Positions 1 to 8,678 of a stretch of DNA of 64,000 bases are shown here, in pieces. The notes under the pieces are model-generated. The model was not told where the DNA came from, did no database searches, and saw only the letters and a list, made by a program, of their open reading frames with translations. This stretch comes from Sphingobium sp. 66-54 (GTDB taxonomy: Bacteria > Pseudomonadota > Alphaproteobacteria > Sphingomonadales > Sphingomonadaceae): the NCBI GenBank assembly GCA_001899715.1, contig MKWI01000003.1, forward strand, positions 248,001 to 312,000, read 5' to 3'. A program made the position numbers and the translations under genes. How positions within the stretch are numbered: position 1 is the stretch's first letter; every line of letters begins with the position of its first letter.

Positions 1-172
1 TGTCAGCCAGTTCATGAGCTTGCAGCCCGGCGACATCATCAGCACCGGCACGCCCCCCGGTGTCGGCATGGGCAAGACACCGCCGCGCTTCCTCCAGGAA
101 GGCGATATCGTGACGCTCGGTATCGACGGCCTGGGCGAACAGCGGCAGCAGGTCACGCGCTACAGAGGCTGA
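1..172 (+). CDS. Fumarylacetoacetate hydrolase family protein, C-terminal end (partial)
   Basis: The reading frame enters from the left edge, with the first full codon at base 2, and ends at the TGA at 170-172. The visible 56 residues contain [15 protein letters not shown] followed by [16 protein letters not shown]. This is the conserved C-terminal signature of the FAH fold, which covers acylpyruvate hydrolases and the 2,4-diketo-3-deoxy-sugar-acid hydrolases of the non-phosphorylative L-fucose/L-rhamnose routes. The neighbouring gene is a 2-keto-3-deoxy-sugar-acid-dehydrogenase-like SDR, so a sugar-acid cleavage role is plausible. The substrate is inferred from context only, because the catalytic N-terminal part lies outside the window. 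Confidence 0.85.
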   Translation, partial: VSQFMSLQPGDIISTGTPPGVGMGKTPPRFLQEGDIVTLGIDGLGEQRQQVTRYRG

Positions 173-510
173 AGCGCCGGGGGGCGCGCAAGCTCATGCG
201 CGCACCTTTCAGAGCAATGATCCTGTCGCGCCGAGGTTCACCGGGGCATGACAGTTCGCGTTGCTTCAACCCGAGCCTCTCCCTCAGGCCGAGCGCCGCC
301 GGGATATGTTTGCACAGCGCCGGCGTCTCACTTTCGCGCGCCCCGAAGGGCGATATAGCCATCCAAACGAGGCAGGTGCTGGCGTGCGGCCGCTTCAGGT
401 CGAACCCCGCCTGCTCCTGCACAGGCGGAAACCCATGCGCATGAGCGGACCTTTTCCGCCATAGGCTCCCGCCTGTACCAGAGCATTGCTTCCATCTGGT
501 GCGGATAAGC
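173..510. other. Intergenic gap between convergent genes, nothing recognised
   Basis: About 340 bases separate the end of the FAH-family gene from the convergent end of the SDR gene. Short open frames exist on both strands, but they lack ribosome binding sites and recognisable protein features. I see no strong terminator hairpin, RNA gene or repeat here. Confidence 0.5.
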
Positions 511-1254
511 CTACAGGCTCATGCCGCCGTCGATCACGATATTCGCGCCGGTCATGAAACGGGCTTCATCCGAGGCAAGCAGCACCGCGACCTCCGCGAT
601 CTCCCCCGGCGTGCCGATCCGCCCCATGGGCTGGCGCGCGATGAAGGCCGCGCGGGCGGCCGCCTCATCCCCGGTCGCGCGCAGGCGTTCGGCCAGCGAC
701 GGGCTATCGACGGTGCCGGGGCTGATCGCGTTGCAGCGAATCCCCTGCGTGATGAAATCGCGCGCCACCGACATGGTAAGGCCGATCACGGCCGCTTTCG
801 ACGTGCCGTAGGCAAAGCGATTCGGCGCGGCCATAACCGAGGAGACAACCGACGCGATATTGACGATGCTTCCCCCTCCCCCGGCCAGCATGGCGGGCAG
901 GAAAGCGCGAATCATCGTTTCGACGGACCCGACATTGACCTTGAGGCTGCGCGCCAGAGCGTCGGGCGCCGCATCGAGCAGCGTGCCGGAGAGCACGATC
1001 CCCGCGCAATTGACGAGCACATTCACCTGCGGATTGGCCTGCGCCAGCGCCTCGGCGGCCGAGCTGTCCGTGGCATCGAGCGCAGAGCACGTGACGTGCT
1101 CCAGCCCCGCGAAACGCTCCGCCAGTCCATCCCCCTGAAGATCGGTTGCGATGACATGCGCGCCTTCGCGCAGGAAAGCGCGGGCGATGGCGAAACCGAT
1201 CCCCTGCGCCGCACCGGTGATGAGGCAATGTTTGCCCGCGAGCCTGTTGGTCAT
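511..1254 (-). CDS. SDR-family dehydrogenase, 2-keto-3-deoxy-sugar-acid dehydrogenase-like
   Basis: A 247-residue classical short-chain dehydrogenase. The Rossmann motif TGAAQGIG is near residue 14, followed by NCAG, a Ser in NIASV and the YGTSK pair that supplies the catalytic Tyr/Lys. The C-terminal half (ARQPMGRIGTPGEIA, then VIDGG) resembles 2-keto-3-deoxy-L-fuconate/L-rhamnonate dehydrogenases, which oxidise the C4 hydroxyl before an FAH-type hydrolase cleaves the product. I chose the ATG at 1254 because GAGAGGA sits just upstream. An in-frame TTG at 1269 would add five residues. The gene follows the next SDR with 11 bases between stop and start, so they are probably one transcript. The exact substrate is inferred. 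Confidence 0.85.
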   Translation of the reverse strand: MTNRLAGKHCLITGAAQGIGFAIARAFLREGAHVIATDLQGDGLAERFAGLEHVTCSALDATDSSAAEALAQANPQVNVLVNCAGIVLSGTLLDAAPDALARSLKVNVGSVETMIRAFLPAMLAGGGGSIVNIASVVSSVMAAPNRFAYGTSKAAVIGLTMSVARDFITQGIRCNAISPGTVDSPSLAERLRATGDEAAARAAFIARQPMGRIGTPGEIAEVAVLLASDEARFMTGANIVIDGGMSL

Positions 1255-1265
1255 GATGTCCTCTC

Positions 1266-2105
1266 TCAACCTGGGAACAGCGTCAGCCCGCCGTCGATGC
1301 GCAGCACCTGCCCGCTGACGAAGCGGCTCTGCTCGCCGGCGAGGAAAGCAACGGCATCGGCAATCTCATCGGGCGTGGCGTAGCGGTCGAGCGATGGGCC
1401 CTCAACTTGCATCCGGGGGTCGGTCGTGCGCGTGGCGAGAAAACGCGCGCTCATCGCCGGGCCGGGGCTGACCGCGTTGACGCGCACGCCATGCGCCCGC
1501 GCTTCCAGCGCAAGGCAGCGCGTATAATGCAATATGGCCGCCTTCGCGCAGGCATAGACGACCTCCGGCGACACGCCCATCTGCCCGTTTAGCGACCCGA
1601 AATTGATGACACTGCCCCGCTGCCGCGTCATCATGCCCGGCACGACCGCGCGGCACATCAGGACCGTACCGAGGAAGTTGCGGTCCATCACCGCGCGCAT
1701 ATCCGCCATGCTCACGTCCAGCGCGCCGTTGGGATTGGGCTTGCCGCCGGCCGCGCCAATGTCGCCGCCCGCGCAATTCACCAGGATGGAGATCGGCCCC
1801 AATGCGGTCTCGACCTCACCCACCATCCGCGCCACGGCCGCCTCGTCCGTGATATCGCCGGTGACGCCGATGGCGGGGCGCTCGCCCGCAATCGCGGCCG
1901 CGACGTCCGACAGGTTCCGCGCCTCGCCATATTGGGCCGGGGCCAGCTCATCAATGTCGTGAATGGCGACCGCGGCGCCCATGGCGGATAGCTTTTCCGC
2001 GATCCGGCGCCCCAGTCCACGCCCCGAACCGGTAACGAGCGCCACCGCCCCACCTTTCAGCGGCGGGACAAAGGAAGCAGCCCCCCCTTCCACCGATTGC
2101 GCCAT
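1266..2105 (-). CDS. SDR-family oxidoreductase
   Basis: A 279-residue short-chain dehydrogenase with the NAD(P)-binding motif TGSGRGLG, then NCAGG, NFGSL and the catalytic YACAK, ending with the usual RIDGG segment. The insert after the TGxxxGxG motif (residues about 50-75) is slightly longer than usual. The start at 2105 is preceded by GGGGAG at good spacing. A GTG two codons upstream is possible. It is the first gene of a two-gene run with the SDR at 511-1254 and diverges from the MFS transporter at 2314. A role as a sugar or sugar-acid dehydrogenase fits the neighbourhood but is not shown by the sequence alone. Confidence 0.85.
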   Translation of the reverse strand: MAQSVEGGAASFVPPLKGGAVALVTGSGRGLGRRIAEKLSAMGAAVAIHDIDELAPAQYGEARNLSDVAAAIAGERPAIGVTGDITDEAAVARMVGEVETALGPISILVNCAGGDIGAAGGKPNPNGALDVSMADMRAVMDRNFLGTVLMCRAVVPGMMTRQRGSVINFGSLNGQMGVSPEVVYACAKAAILHYTRCLALEARAHGVRVNAVSPGPAMSARFLATRTTDPRMQVEGPSLDRYATPDEIADAVAFLAGEQSRFVSGQVLRIDGGLTLFPG

Positions 2106-2199
2106 GAGCACTCCCCTAAAATGAATACAGGCCGAAAACTAGATTTTCTGGTGATATACCGTGACGATTCCCTTGAATACATGACGCAGGGAAACGCCG

Positions 2200-2230
2200 T
2201 TGACAACCTCCGTTGTCCATTTAGTATACA
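2200..2230 (+). promoter_or_regulatory. Candidate promoter with GTATAC half-palindrome
   Basis: TTGACA at 2200-2205 is followed after 16 bases by TAGTAT (or after 19 by TATACA), facing the MFS gene. The -10 area contains TTAGTATACAG, close to the GTATAC-centred operators of FadR-type regulators such as UxuR/ExuR. A similar GGTATAC lies upstream of the GntP gene at 17865. Confidence 0.45.
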
Positions 2231-2313
2231 GTTTTGATAAGCCGATGAAGCCTTGGAGGGGGTAGCTTGACCAGCGCAATGACGTTCGATCGCCCCCTGC
2301 CCCGGTGGGCCGC

Positions 2314-3573
2314 ATGAGGATGAGCCGGGTCCGTTACGGCGTGGTCGGCTTCGCCCTGTCGCTGGCCGTTCTCTCCTACATCCAGCGTGTCGCCATCTCG
2401 CAAGCGGCCGGCCCGATCGCGGAGGATCTCAACCTCAGTAAGGCCGAACTGGGGGCGGTGCTGGGCGCCTTCGGCCTCGCCTACGCCGCGTTCGAAATCC
2501 CGATGGGCCTGTTCGGCGACAAGATCGGGGTGCGCCGGGTGCTCACGCAGATCGTGCTGTTCTGGTCGTTCTTCACCGCCATGACCGGCGCTGCCTGGAG
2601 CTACGTCTCGCTCTGGGTCATCCGCTTCCTGTTCGGGGCGGGCGAGGCGGGCTGCTTCCCCAATCTCACGCGCATGCTCAGCCAGTGGCTGCCGCGCGGC
2701 GAGCGCATCCGCGCGCAATCGCTGATGTGGGCGGCGACCCGCTGGGGCGGCGCCATCGCACCGCCGCTGACCCTGCTCGGTATCCAGCTCTTCGGCTGGC
2801 GCTGGAGCTTCGTGGCGTTCGCGATGCTGGGCGTCATCTGGTGCGCCTTCTTCCTCGCCCGCTTCCGCGAGTATCCGGCCGATCACCCCGGCGTCGACGA
2901 GGCGGAACAGGCGCTGCTCGCGGAATCCGCCGCGCTAGTGCGCGAGGAGACGCACGGCGGCTGGTTCAAGGTGCTGCTGCGGCCGCAGGTTCTGCTGCTC
3001 GTCCTGCAATATTTCTGCTGGTCCTACGTCTGGTATTTCTTCATCACCTGGCTGCCGATCTTTTTGCAGGAGCGGCATGGGCAAAGCGCGGCGGCGACGG
3101 CCGGCCTCGCCATGCTGCCGCTGCTTGCCGGCGGCCTCGGCACCCTCGTCAGCGGCTGGATTCCGGCGGCGATCCCGCGCCGCCATATCGCGGTCGCCGC
3201 TTTCGCCGCCGTTGCGCTCATGCTGTTGCTGCTCCCCAATGCCGGCAGCGCCGCCACGGCGATCGCGCTGATGGCAGCGATCAGCTTCTGCGGCGACCTG
3301 ACGGTGCCGATCTCCTGGAACGCCTGCGCCGATATCGGCCGGCGCTACACCGCCACCGTCGCGGCGGCGATGAACATGTTCGGCAATTTCTCCGGCTTCA
3401 TCGCGCCGGTCGTCATCGGCCTCATCCTCCAGCGATCCGGCAACGACTGGGCGCCGGTGCTCTACGTCATGGCCGGCGTGGCGGCATGCGGCGCGGTGCT
3501 ATGGCTGGTGCTCGATCTGGAAGGGGCGGCAGGCGATGAACGCGCAGCGCCCGCAACAGGCATCGAGCCCTAA
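2314..3573 (+). CDS. MFS transporter, anion:cation symporter (hexuronate/sugar-acid) type
   Basis: About 420 residues with twelve hydrophobic segments and two six-helix halves separated by a charged loop near residues 190-215. The N-terminal region (SYIQRVAISQAAGPIAEDLN, then FEIPMGLFGDKIGVRR) matches the anion:cation symporter branch of the MFS, which imports hexuronates, galactonate and related acids. It lies upstream of an SDR and a ThuA-like gene on the same strand and probably starts that operon. The start is uncertain between ATGs at 2305, 2314 and 2320, of which 2314 has a GGTGG upstream. Substrate choice as a sugar acid comes from family and context. Confidence 0.85.
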   Translation: MRMSRVRYGVVGFALSLAVLSYIQRVAISQAAGPIAEDLNLSKAELGAVLGAFGLAYAAFEIPMGLFGDKIGVRRVLTQIVLFWSFFTAMTGAAWSYVSLWVIRFLFGAGEAGCFPNLTRMLSQWLPRGERIRAQSLMWAATRWGGAIAPPLTLLGIQLFGWRWSFVAFAMLGVIWCAFFLARFREYPADHPGVDEAEQALLAESAALVREETHGGWFKVLLRPQVLLLVLQYFCWSYVWYFFITWLPIFLQERHGQSAAATAGLAMLPLLAGGLGTLVSGWIPAAIPRRHIAVAAFAAVALMLLLLPNAGSAATAIALMAAISFCGDLTVPISWNACADIGRRYTATVAAAMNMFGNFSGFIAPVVIGLILQRSGNDWAPVLYVMAGVAACGAVLWLVLDLEGAAGDERAAPATGIEP

Positions 3574-3598
3574 ACCCAACAAGGACAGGAAACAAAAC

Positions 3599-4354
3599 GT
3601 GCAGATAGACCTGACAGGCAGGACGGCGGTGCTGGTGGGCGCCAGCGGCGGGCTGGGCGAAGCCATGGCGCGCGCGCTGGGCGAGGCGGGCGCGCAACTG
3701 GCGCTGGTCGGCCGCAACAGGGCCAGGCTGGATGCGCTGAAGGCGGAGCTTGAAGCGGCCGGCGCCACCGCAGCCTGCTTCACGGCGGAAATGACGCAGG
3801 AAACCGATGCGGCCCGCCTCCATGCGGAGGTGGTCGCCCGCTTCGGCGATCCGCAAATTCTCATCAACAGCGCCGGCACCAACCTGCGCAAGAATCTCGT
3901 CGATTTCACGCTGGAGGAGTTTCGCGGCGTTATCGATTCGAGCCTCATCAGCACCTTCCTCGCCTGCCGCGCCTTCGTGCCGGGCATGCAGCGCACCGGG
4001 CACGGGCGGATCATCAACCTGACCTCGATCCTCGCCCACGTCTCGCTGCCGCAGCGCACCGCTTATTCCTCGGCCAAGTCGGCGCTGCTCGGCTTTACCC
4101 GCTCGCTCGCGCTGGAGCTTGCCGGCAACGGCATCACGGTCAACGGCATCAGCCCCGGCCCGTTCGCCACGCCGCTCAACGCGCCGGTGATGAACGATCC
4201 GGCCGCGAACGCCGCCTTCCTCCAGAGCCTGCCCGTGGGCCGCTGGGGCAAGCCGGAGGAAGTCGGCGGGCTGGTCGCCTATCTCTGCTCGGACCTCGCC
4301 GGCTTCGTCACCGGCACGGACTTCCTGATCGACGGCGGCTGGACCGCGCGCTGA
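3599..4354 (+). CDS. SDR-family oxidoreductase (FabG/gluconate-5-dehydrogenase-like)
   Basis: A 251-residue short-chain dehydrogenase: GASGGLGEAMARAL is the cofactor loop, NSAGTNLRK the structural motif, and NLTSI with YSSAK the catalytic Ser/Tyr/Lys. It ends FLIDGGWTAR. I prefer the GTG start at 3599, which has AAGGACAGG upstream and begins VQIDLTGRTA, the usual family N-terminus. An upstream in-frame ATG at 3536 would overlap the MFS gene by 38 bases and add a low-complexity 21-residue head. The family resembles gluconate/keto-gluconate and sugar-alcohol dehydrogenases, and the substrate is unknown. Confidence 0.85.
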   Translation: MQIDLTGRTAVLVGASGGLGEAMARALGEAGAQLALVGRNRARLDALKAELEAAGATAACFTAEMTQETDAARLHAEVVARFGDPQILINSAGTNLRKNLVDFTLEEFRGVIDSSLISTFLACRAFVPGMQRTGHGRIINLTSILAHVSLPQRTAYSSAKSALLGFTRSLALELAGNGITVNGISPGPFATPLNAPVMNDPAANAAFLQSLPVGRWGKPEEVGGLVAYLCSDLAGFVTGTDFLIDGGWTAR

Positions 4355-4379
4355 ACCGCACAAGGAAAGGGTTTTCTCG

Positions 4380-5300
4380 ATGCATGCACGGATTTTGTGG
4401 AGCGCGCCGATCACGCTGGCGCTGGCCCTGATGGCGGCGCCTGCCGTCCCGCAGGATGCGCCGGACGCGCAGACCGCCGCGCTGCTCAAGCCGCCCAGCA
4501 TTCCGGGGCAGAACATCAACGGCATGAAGGTTTATATCCGCGCCGGGCTCAAGACCCATTTCCGCGGACAGCATGATTATCCGCAGTTCCTCGCGGACTG
4601 GTCCAAGATCCTCACCGAGCATGGCGCGGTCGTCGATGGCTCGATGCACGCCCCCACGGCGGCCGAGCTGGACGGCGTCGACGTGCTGGTCATCTACAAG
4701 GGCGACGCGGGTTACATGACGCCGGCCGAGAAGGCCGCGCTCGATGCCTTCGTCAAGCGCGGCGGTGGTATCGTCTCAATCCACGATGCGCTGTGCGGGC
4801 CGGACCCGGAGCAGTTCGCCACCTATGTCGGCGGCGCCAAGAAGCATGGCGAGATCAACTTCACGCTCGACGCGCCCGTCTCCTACAAGATCGTCGACCC
4901 CAACCACCCGATCATGAGGGGCATGAGCGAGATCACCCTGTTCGACGAGGCGTTTTACAAGCTCACCTGGTCGAAGGAGGCGAAGGTGAACGTCCTCGCC
5001 ACCAGCGTGATCGCCGATACGCCGGTCGCGCGGCAAGCCGGCTATGCCGGGCAGACGGTGCCGCAAATCTGGACCTATGAGCGCAATGCCGCCGGTGGCA
5101 AGCCGGCGCGGGCGTTCGTCTGGATGCAAGGCCATCTCTACGAGAATACGCTGAACTACCAGATCGAGACGATGCTCCTGCGCGCGATCGCGTGGGCCGG
5201 CCACCGGCCGGTCGAGGAACTGGCCGAGTATAAGGACGCAGCGCCCGGCCCCGGCGTCCATGAACAATCGGCGCCGAGCCGGGCTCCCAGGCGCAACTGA
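4380..5300 (+). CDS. ThuA-domain secreted protein
   Basis: A 306-residue protein with a signal peptide (hydrophobic stretch at residues 9-24). It is followed by a ThuA-like domain, which has a class-I glutamine-amidotransferase-like fold: the strand VDVLVIYKGDAG, the GGGIVSIHDALCG nucleophile-elbow region, DPNHPIMRGM, and the C-terminal FVWMQGHLYENTLN. ThuA proteins occur in trehalose/disaccharide utilisation loci, and their chemistry is poorly defined. It follows the SDR by 25 bases and ends the operon. The basic/proline tail after residue 280 looks like a linker. Function is inferred as carbohydrate-related only. Confidence 0.8.
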   Translation: MHARILWSAPITLALALMAAPAVPQDAPDAQTAALLKPPSIPGQNINGMKVYIRAGLKTHFRGQHDYPQFLADWSKILTEHGAVVDGSMHAPTAAELDGVDVLVIYKGDAGYMTPAEKAALDAFVKRGGGIVSIHDALCGPDPEQFATYVGGAKKHGEINFTLDAPVSYKIVDPNHPIMRGMSEITLFDEAFYKLTWSKEAKVNVLATSVIADTPVARQAGYAGQTVPQIWTYERNAAGGKPARAFVWMQGHLYENTLNYQIETMLLRAIAWAGHRPVEELAEYKDAAPGPGVHEQSAPSRAPRRN

Positions 5301-5632
5301 TCCGGGGGCAATCCCTCCCCGCCTGACCGGCTATATCGGGACAGACGCACAGGCCGCCGGACGAAGGGCCATGCTTCCGGCATGACCGACGAATAGCGAA
5401 CGGTGCCTCCATCACCCTGTCAGAAAAGCCCGGCATGGTGCCGGGTCCGGATGCGGGCCGATCTCATGCGAGAAAACAGCCGGCCCATTCCATGTCGATT
5501 GCTCCTCGGGTCGCAAGTCGGGGCAATCGGGGAACGGGCCGGCATAAAGCCCGGTTTGGCGAGGCCGAACCGGGCTTCTGGAGCGGGCTGGGCGGGCGCT
5601 GGCGGGAGTGCGGCCCGCCAGCGCCCAAACCT
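5301..5632. other. Convergent intergenic region with terminator
   Basis: This gap lies between the converging ThuA-like and TonB-receptor genes. It contains a short hairpin near 5429-5447 (CCCGGC/GCCGGG) and the stronger hairpin at 5548-5576. No gene is supported here. Confidence 0.5.
5548..5576 (-). terminator. Rho-independent terminator of the TonB-receptor transcript
   Basis: A nine-base-pair stem AGCCCGGTT/AACCGGGCT encloses an 11-base loop. On the minus strand it is followed by TTTATG. It lies 57 bases beyond the receptor stop codon. Confidence 0.7.
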
Positions 5633-8600
5633 TCAGAAGTTGAAGCGGACGCCGACGCGATACATCCGGCCGATCACATCGTAGAGGCCCGGATTCACGT
5701 CGATGCCGGTGTTGGTCTGCGGTGCCGGCTCGGGATCCCTGTTGAAGAGATTGTCGACCTTGAAATAGGCCTCCACCCCTTTCTTGAGGTTCACGGAGCC
5801 GGACACGTCGACATAGAAGGCGCCCTTCATGTCGTTGCGATTGATGGTGCGGTTGTTGACCGTCGAGGCTGGGCAGCCCGTCTGGCAGACGACATAGGAA
5901 TTGCTGTAGACGCCATCGGAGAACCAACGTTCCTGAACGGTGAAGCGCCAGCGGTCCGTGCTGAAGCTCTGCGTCGCCAGCACCTTCCAGTCCGGCGTCG
6001 AGCCGGCGTTGACCCCGGCGGACTCCGTCGGCACGGCCCCCGGAATGCCCGAGAAGGACCGGTTGTGCAGCACATGGGTCGCCAGCGCGCGGAGGGTCAG
6101 CCGTCCCGGCAAGCTCAACGGGTTGGCGATCTGATAGCTCGCCTCGATATCGAACCCTTCGGCAAACAGCTCGGCAAAGTTGAACGGCTGGGTCTTCACA
6201 TAATTGTCGGTCTGGTTCGGGCCGAGCAGGTTGAACAGACCGTCGCAGTTGGTGAGCAGGCCGGTCTTGCAGAAATTGACCACGTTCGCCGCCGATAGGC
6301 TGGAGATAACGTCCTTCACCTTGATTCGATAATAATCGAAGGAGAGACCCAGGCCCGGTGCCCAGCTCGGACGGGAAAGCACGATGCCGGCGGTTGTGTT
6401 TCGCGCCTTCTCCGGCGTCAGAGTGGGGTTGCCGCCCGTGATCTGCAACACATTGACCTGCGGCGGTCCCTTGCTGGGATCGTCGGGGGTCGCAGGATCG
6501 TAGAAGGGATTGGTGAAGTTCGGAATATTGACCGAGCTACCCGCGGCATACAGTTCCGACAGGTTCGGCGCACGCACGTCCCGCGATGTGACGGCACGCA
6601 GGCGAATACCGTCGATCGGCGTGTCCCAGGTGCCGCCGATCTTCCAGGTATAGATGGTGCCGGACGTGCTGTAGTGCGTGGCGCGGCCGCCCAGATTGAG
6701 GTTGGCTTTGCCAGCGCCTTCCGAATCGAACAACGGAACGTTCAGTTCGAGGAAGCCTTCGTAGACATGATATTTGCCGCCGCCGCTCCGGTAGTTGCCG
6801 GCGTACCAGTTGTTACCCCCCGCATTGAGCAGCGGATCAATGGGATACAGGCTGGCTTCCGGGCCGCCCGCCGCGCCGTTGCCGTTACTATAGGGGTCGC
6901 CGGTTACTTTGTAATATTCCTGCCGCCACTCGACACCGGCCGCGACCGCGACGGGGCCCGCCCATAGCGTGAGCGGCTCGCCGGAAATGTTGAAGCTGGC
7001 GACGTTCTGCGTCTGGCGGGTATGCTGGTAGGGCCCGGCGACCGGCTCGATATAGGCCAGCGTCGAAGCCGCCGGCACGCCGCCGCCGATGATGTTGAGC
7101 GGCTGGCAGCCCGATGCACGCGCCGCTGCGCTGGAGCAGACGATCTGCCCGTCGAGCAGAACGGCCTGGATCGCGGCGTTGTAGCGGGCATTGAGCGTGA
7201 TATTGCTCACGTCGATGTCGGTGATATTCTCGCCGTGCTCATAATAGGTATCGTAGTGCCAGGCGGTCCCGCCAAGGTCGACCGTACCCTGTGCGCCGAG
7301 CACCAGACGATATTGCTGGCGCGTCGGGGCAACGACGATGTTGGGCAGGATGGCGTTACTGACGCCAAAGCCGAACTGCGTGATCCCCGCCGTCGCGCAC
7401 TGCTGCTGGATGATCGTCGGCACATAAGGATTGGAGCATTGCAGCGTCAGGCCTGATTTGGCCGCCCCCGGATTAGGCTGTGTGCTGGTTTCGATCCGCG
7501 CTGCGTTGAAGGTTGCATAAATCTCATTGTCCGGCGCGATGTCGAAGCCGATCCGGGCATATCCGTTCCAGCGCTCGATCGGCGTCTGCAAGGTCGTACC
7601 GATGCCGACATTGCCCGAAAGGTCGCCGCCTGCGCAGAAGCCGACATAACAGTTCGCGACCGTCCCTGCGGCATTCTTGACCGGTACACCCTGAACGCCT
7701 GCAAGGTTGGTTCCGTAGACGAACGGGAAGGGATTGCCGTTGGCATCGAAAGCGGTGCCCTGAAGCGGGCCGTTCGTGATGAGGCCGTATTTGGTGTACT
7801 GATAGGCTTGGGCATGGTCGCCGATGGTATACTGCGGCCCACCCCCGCCCGCGAGAATGCCGGTATCGAAAAGGGTGGTCGTGCGATACCAGTTGCGCCC
7901 CTCGGCCATCTCCTCGCCATAGCCGCCGGCGGCGATGCCATCCTCATGGTCATACTCACCGTTGAGGATGATATGCAGGCGGTTATCCAGGAACGATTTT
8001 CCCACGGCGATCTGGGCCAGCACCTGCTTGTTGTCGCCATAGGTGCTGATGCCGCCCTGGATATTGCCCTTGATACCCTCGAAGCGCGTATCGGTGATGA
8101 AGTTGACGACACCGCCAACCGCGTCGGAACCGTAGGACGCCGAAGCGCCGCCGGTGACAACGTCGACACGCTTGACCAGAAGCTGCGGGAACAGGCTGAT
8201 ATCCGGCACGCCGGTCACATTCGCGCCGACGACGCGCTGCCCATCGAGCAGCGTCAGCGTGCGGATCGTGCCGAGGCCGTGCAGCGCGAAGGAGCTGAGG
8301 CCCTGCGTGCCGCTCGACGTGCTGTTATTGCCGACCGTAACGCCGGTAGAGCCCTGCAACGAGGGCAACTGCGCGATGGTGGTGAAGATGTTGGGCTGGG
8401 CGTTCGCGGCGATCTGCTCGGTATCAATCGCCTGAACCGGCGTGGGCGCCGAGAAGTTCGGCGAGACGATGCGCGAGCCGGTAATTACGATGTCCTGCGT
8501 GCTCGCCGCCCCGGATTGGGTTGTATCCTGAGCGTAAGCGGGTGCGGTGCAGGCCAGCGCGGCAAGCGCAACACCCGCCGAGAGCAAACCATGGCGCAAG

Positions 8601-8644
8601 CCGGAGTGGCTGCGCCGTCCATTCGTGCATTCAAGACTTTCCAT
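5633..8644 (-). CDS. TonB-dependent outer-membrane receptor
   Basis: A protein of about 1003 residues with a signal peptide ending APAYAQ. A plug domain begins DIVITGSRIVSPNFS and includes FTTIAQLPSLQGS, and a long beta-barrel ends GVRFNF with the terminal aromatic expected of an outer-membrane barrel. The start at 8644 has GGAGGA six bases upstream. A longer frame to 8704 has no such signal. The large size and the ITGSRI start are typical of sphingomonad carbohydrate or oligosaccharide receptors. It lies 34 bases downstream of the beta-helix protein on the same strand, so it probably imports the product of that enzyme using TonB/ExbBD energy. The ligand is not identifiable from sequence. Confidence 0.95.
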   Translation of the reverse strand: MESLECTNGRRSHSGLRHGLLSAGVALAALACTAPAYAQDTTQSGAASTQDIVITGSRIVSPNFSAPTPVQAIDTEQIAANAQPNIFTTIAQLPSLQGSTGVTVGNNSTSSGTQGLSSFALHGLGTIRTLTLLDGQRVVGANVTGVPDISLFPQLLVKRVDVVTGGASASYGSDAVGGVVNFITDTRFEGIKGNIQGGISTYGDNKQVLAQIAVGKSFLDNRLHIILNGEYDHEDGIAAGGYGEEMAEGRNWYRTTTLFDTGILAGGGGPQYTIGDHAQAYQYTKYGLITNGPLQGTAFDANGNPFPFVYGTNLAGVQGVPVKNAAGTVANCYVGFCAGGDLSGNVGIGTTLQTPIERWNGYARIGFDIAPDNEIYATFNAARIETSTQPNPGAAKSGLTLQCSNPYVPTIIQQQCATAGITQFGFGVSNAILPNIVVAPTRQQYRLVLGAQGTVDLGGTAWHYDTYYEHGENITDIDVSNITLNARYNAAIQAVLLDGQIVCSSAAARASGCQPLNIIGGGVPAASTLAYIEPVAGPYQHTRQTQNVASFNISGEPLTLWAGPVAVAAGVEWRQEYYKVTGDPYSNGNGAAGGPEASLYPIDPLLNAGGNNWYAGNYRSGGGKYHVYEGFLELNVPLFDSEGAGKANLNLGGRATHYSTSGTIYTWKIGGTWDTPIDGIRLRAVTSRDVRAPNLSELYAAGSSVNIPNFTNPFYDPATPDDPSKGPPQVNVLQITGGNPTLTPEKARNTTAGIVLSRPSWAPGLGLSFDYYRIKVKDVISSLSAANVVNFCKTGLLTNCDGLFNLLGPNQTDNYVKTQPFNFAELFAEGFDIEASYQIANPLSLPGRLTLRALATHVLHNRSFSGIPGAVPTESAGVNAGSTPDWKVLATQSFSTDRWRFTVQERWFSDGVYSNSYVVCQTGCPASTVNNRTINRNDMKGAFYVDVSGSVNLKKGVEAYFKVDNLFNRDPEPAPQTNTGIDVNPGLYDVIGRMYRVGVRFNF

Positions 8645-8678
8645 CACAAGTCCTCCCCGTTGGTTTTGGCCATGTTGA

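Noticed and set aside
499..1383. Long plus-strand open frame opposite the SDR genes
   Set aside because: It is the antisense shadow of two clear SDR genes, with biased Arg/His composition and no ribosome binding site.
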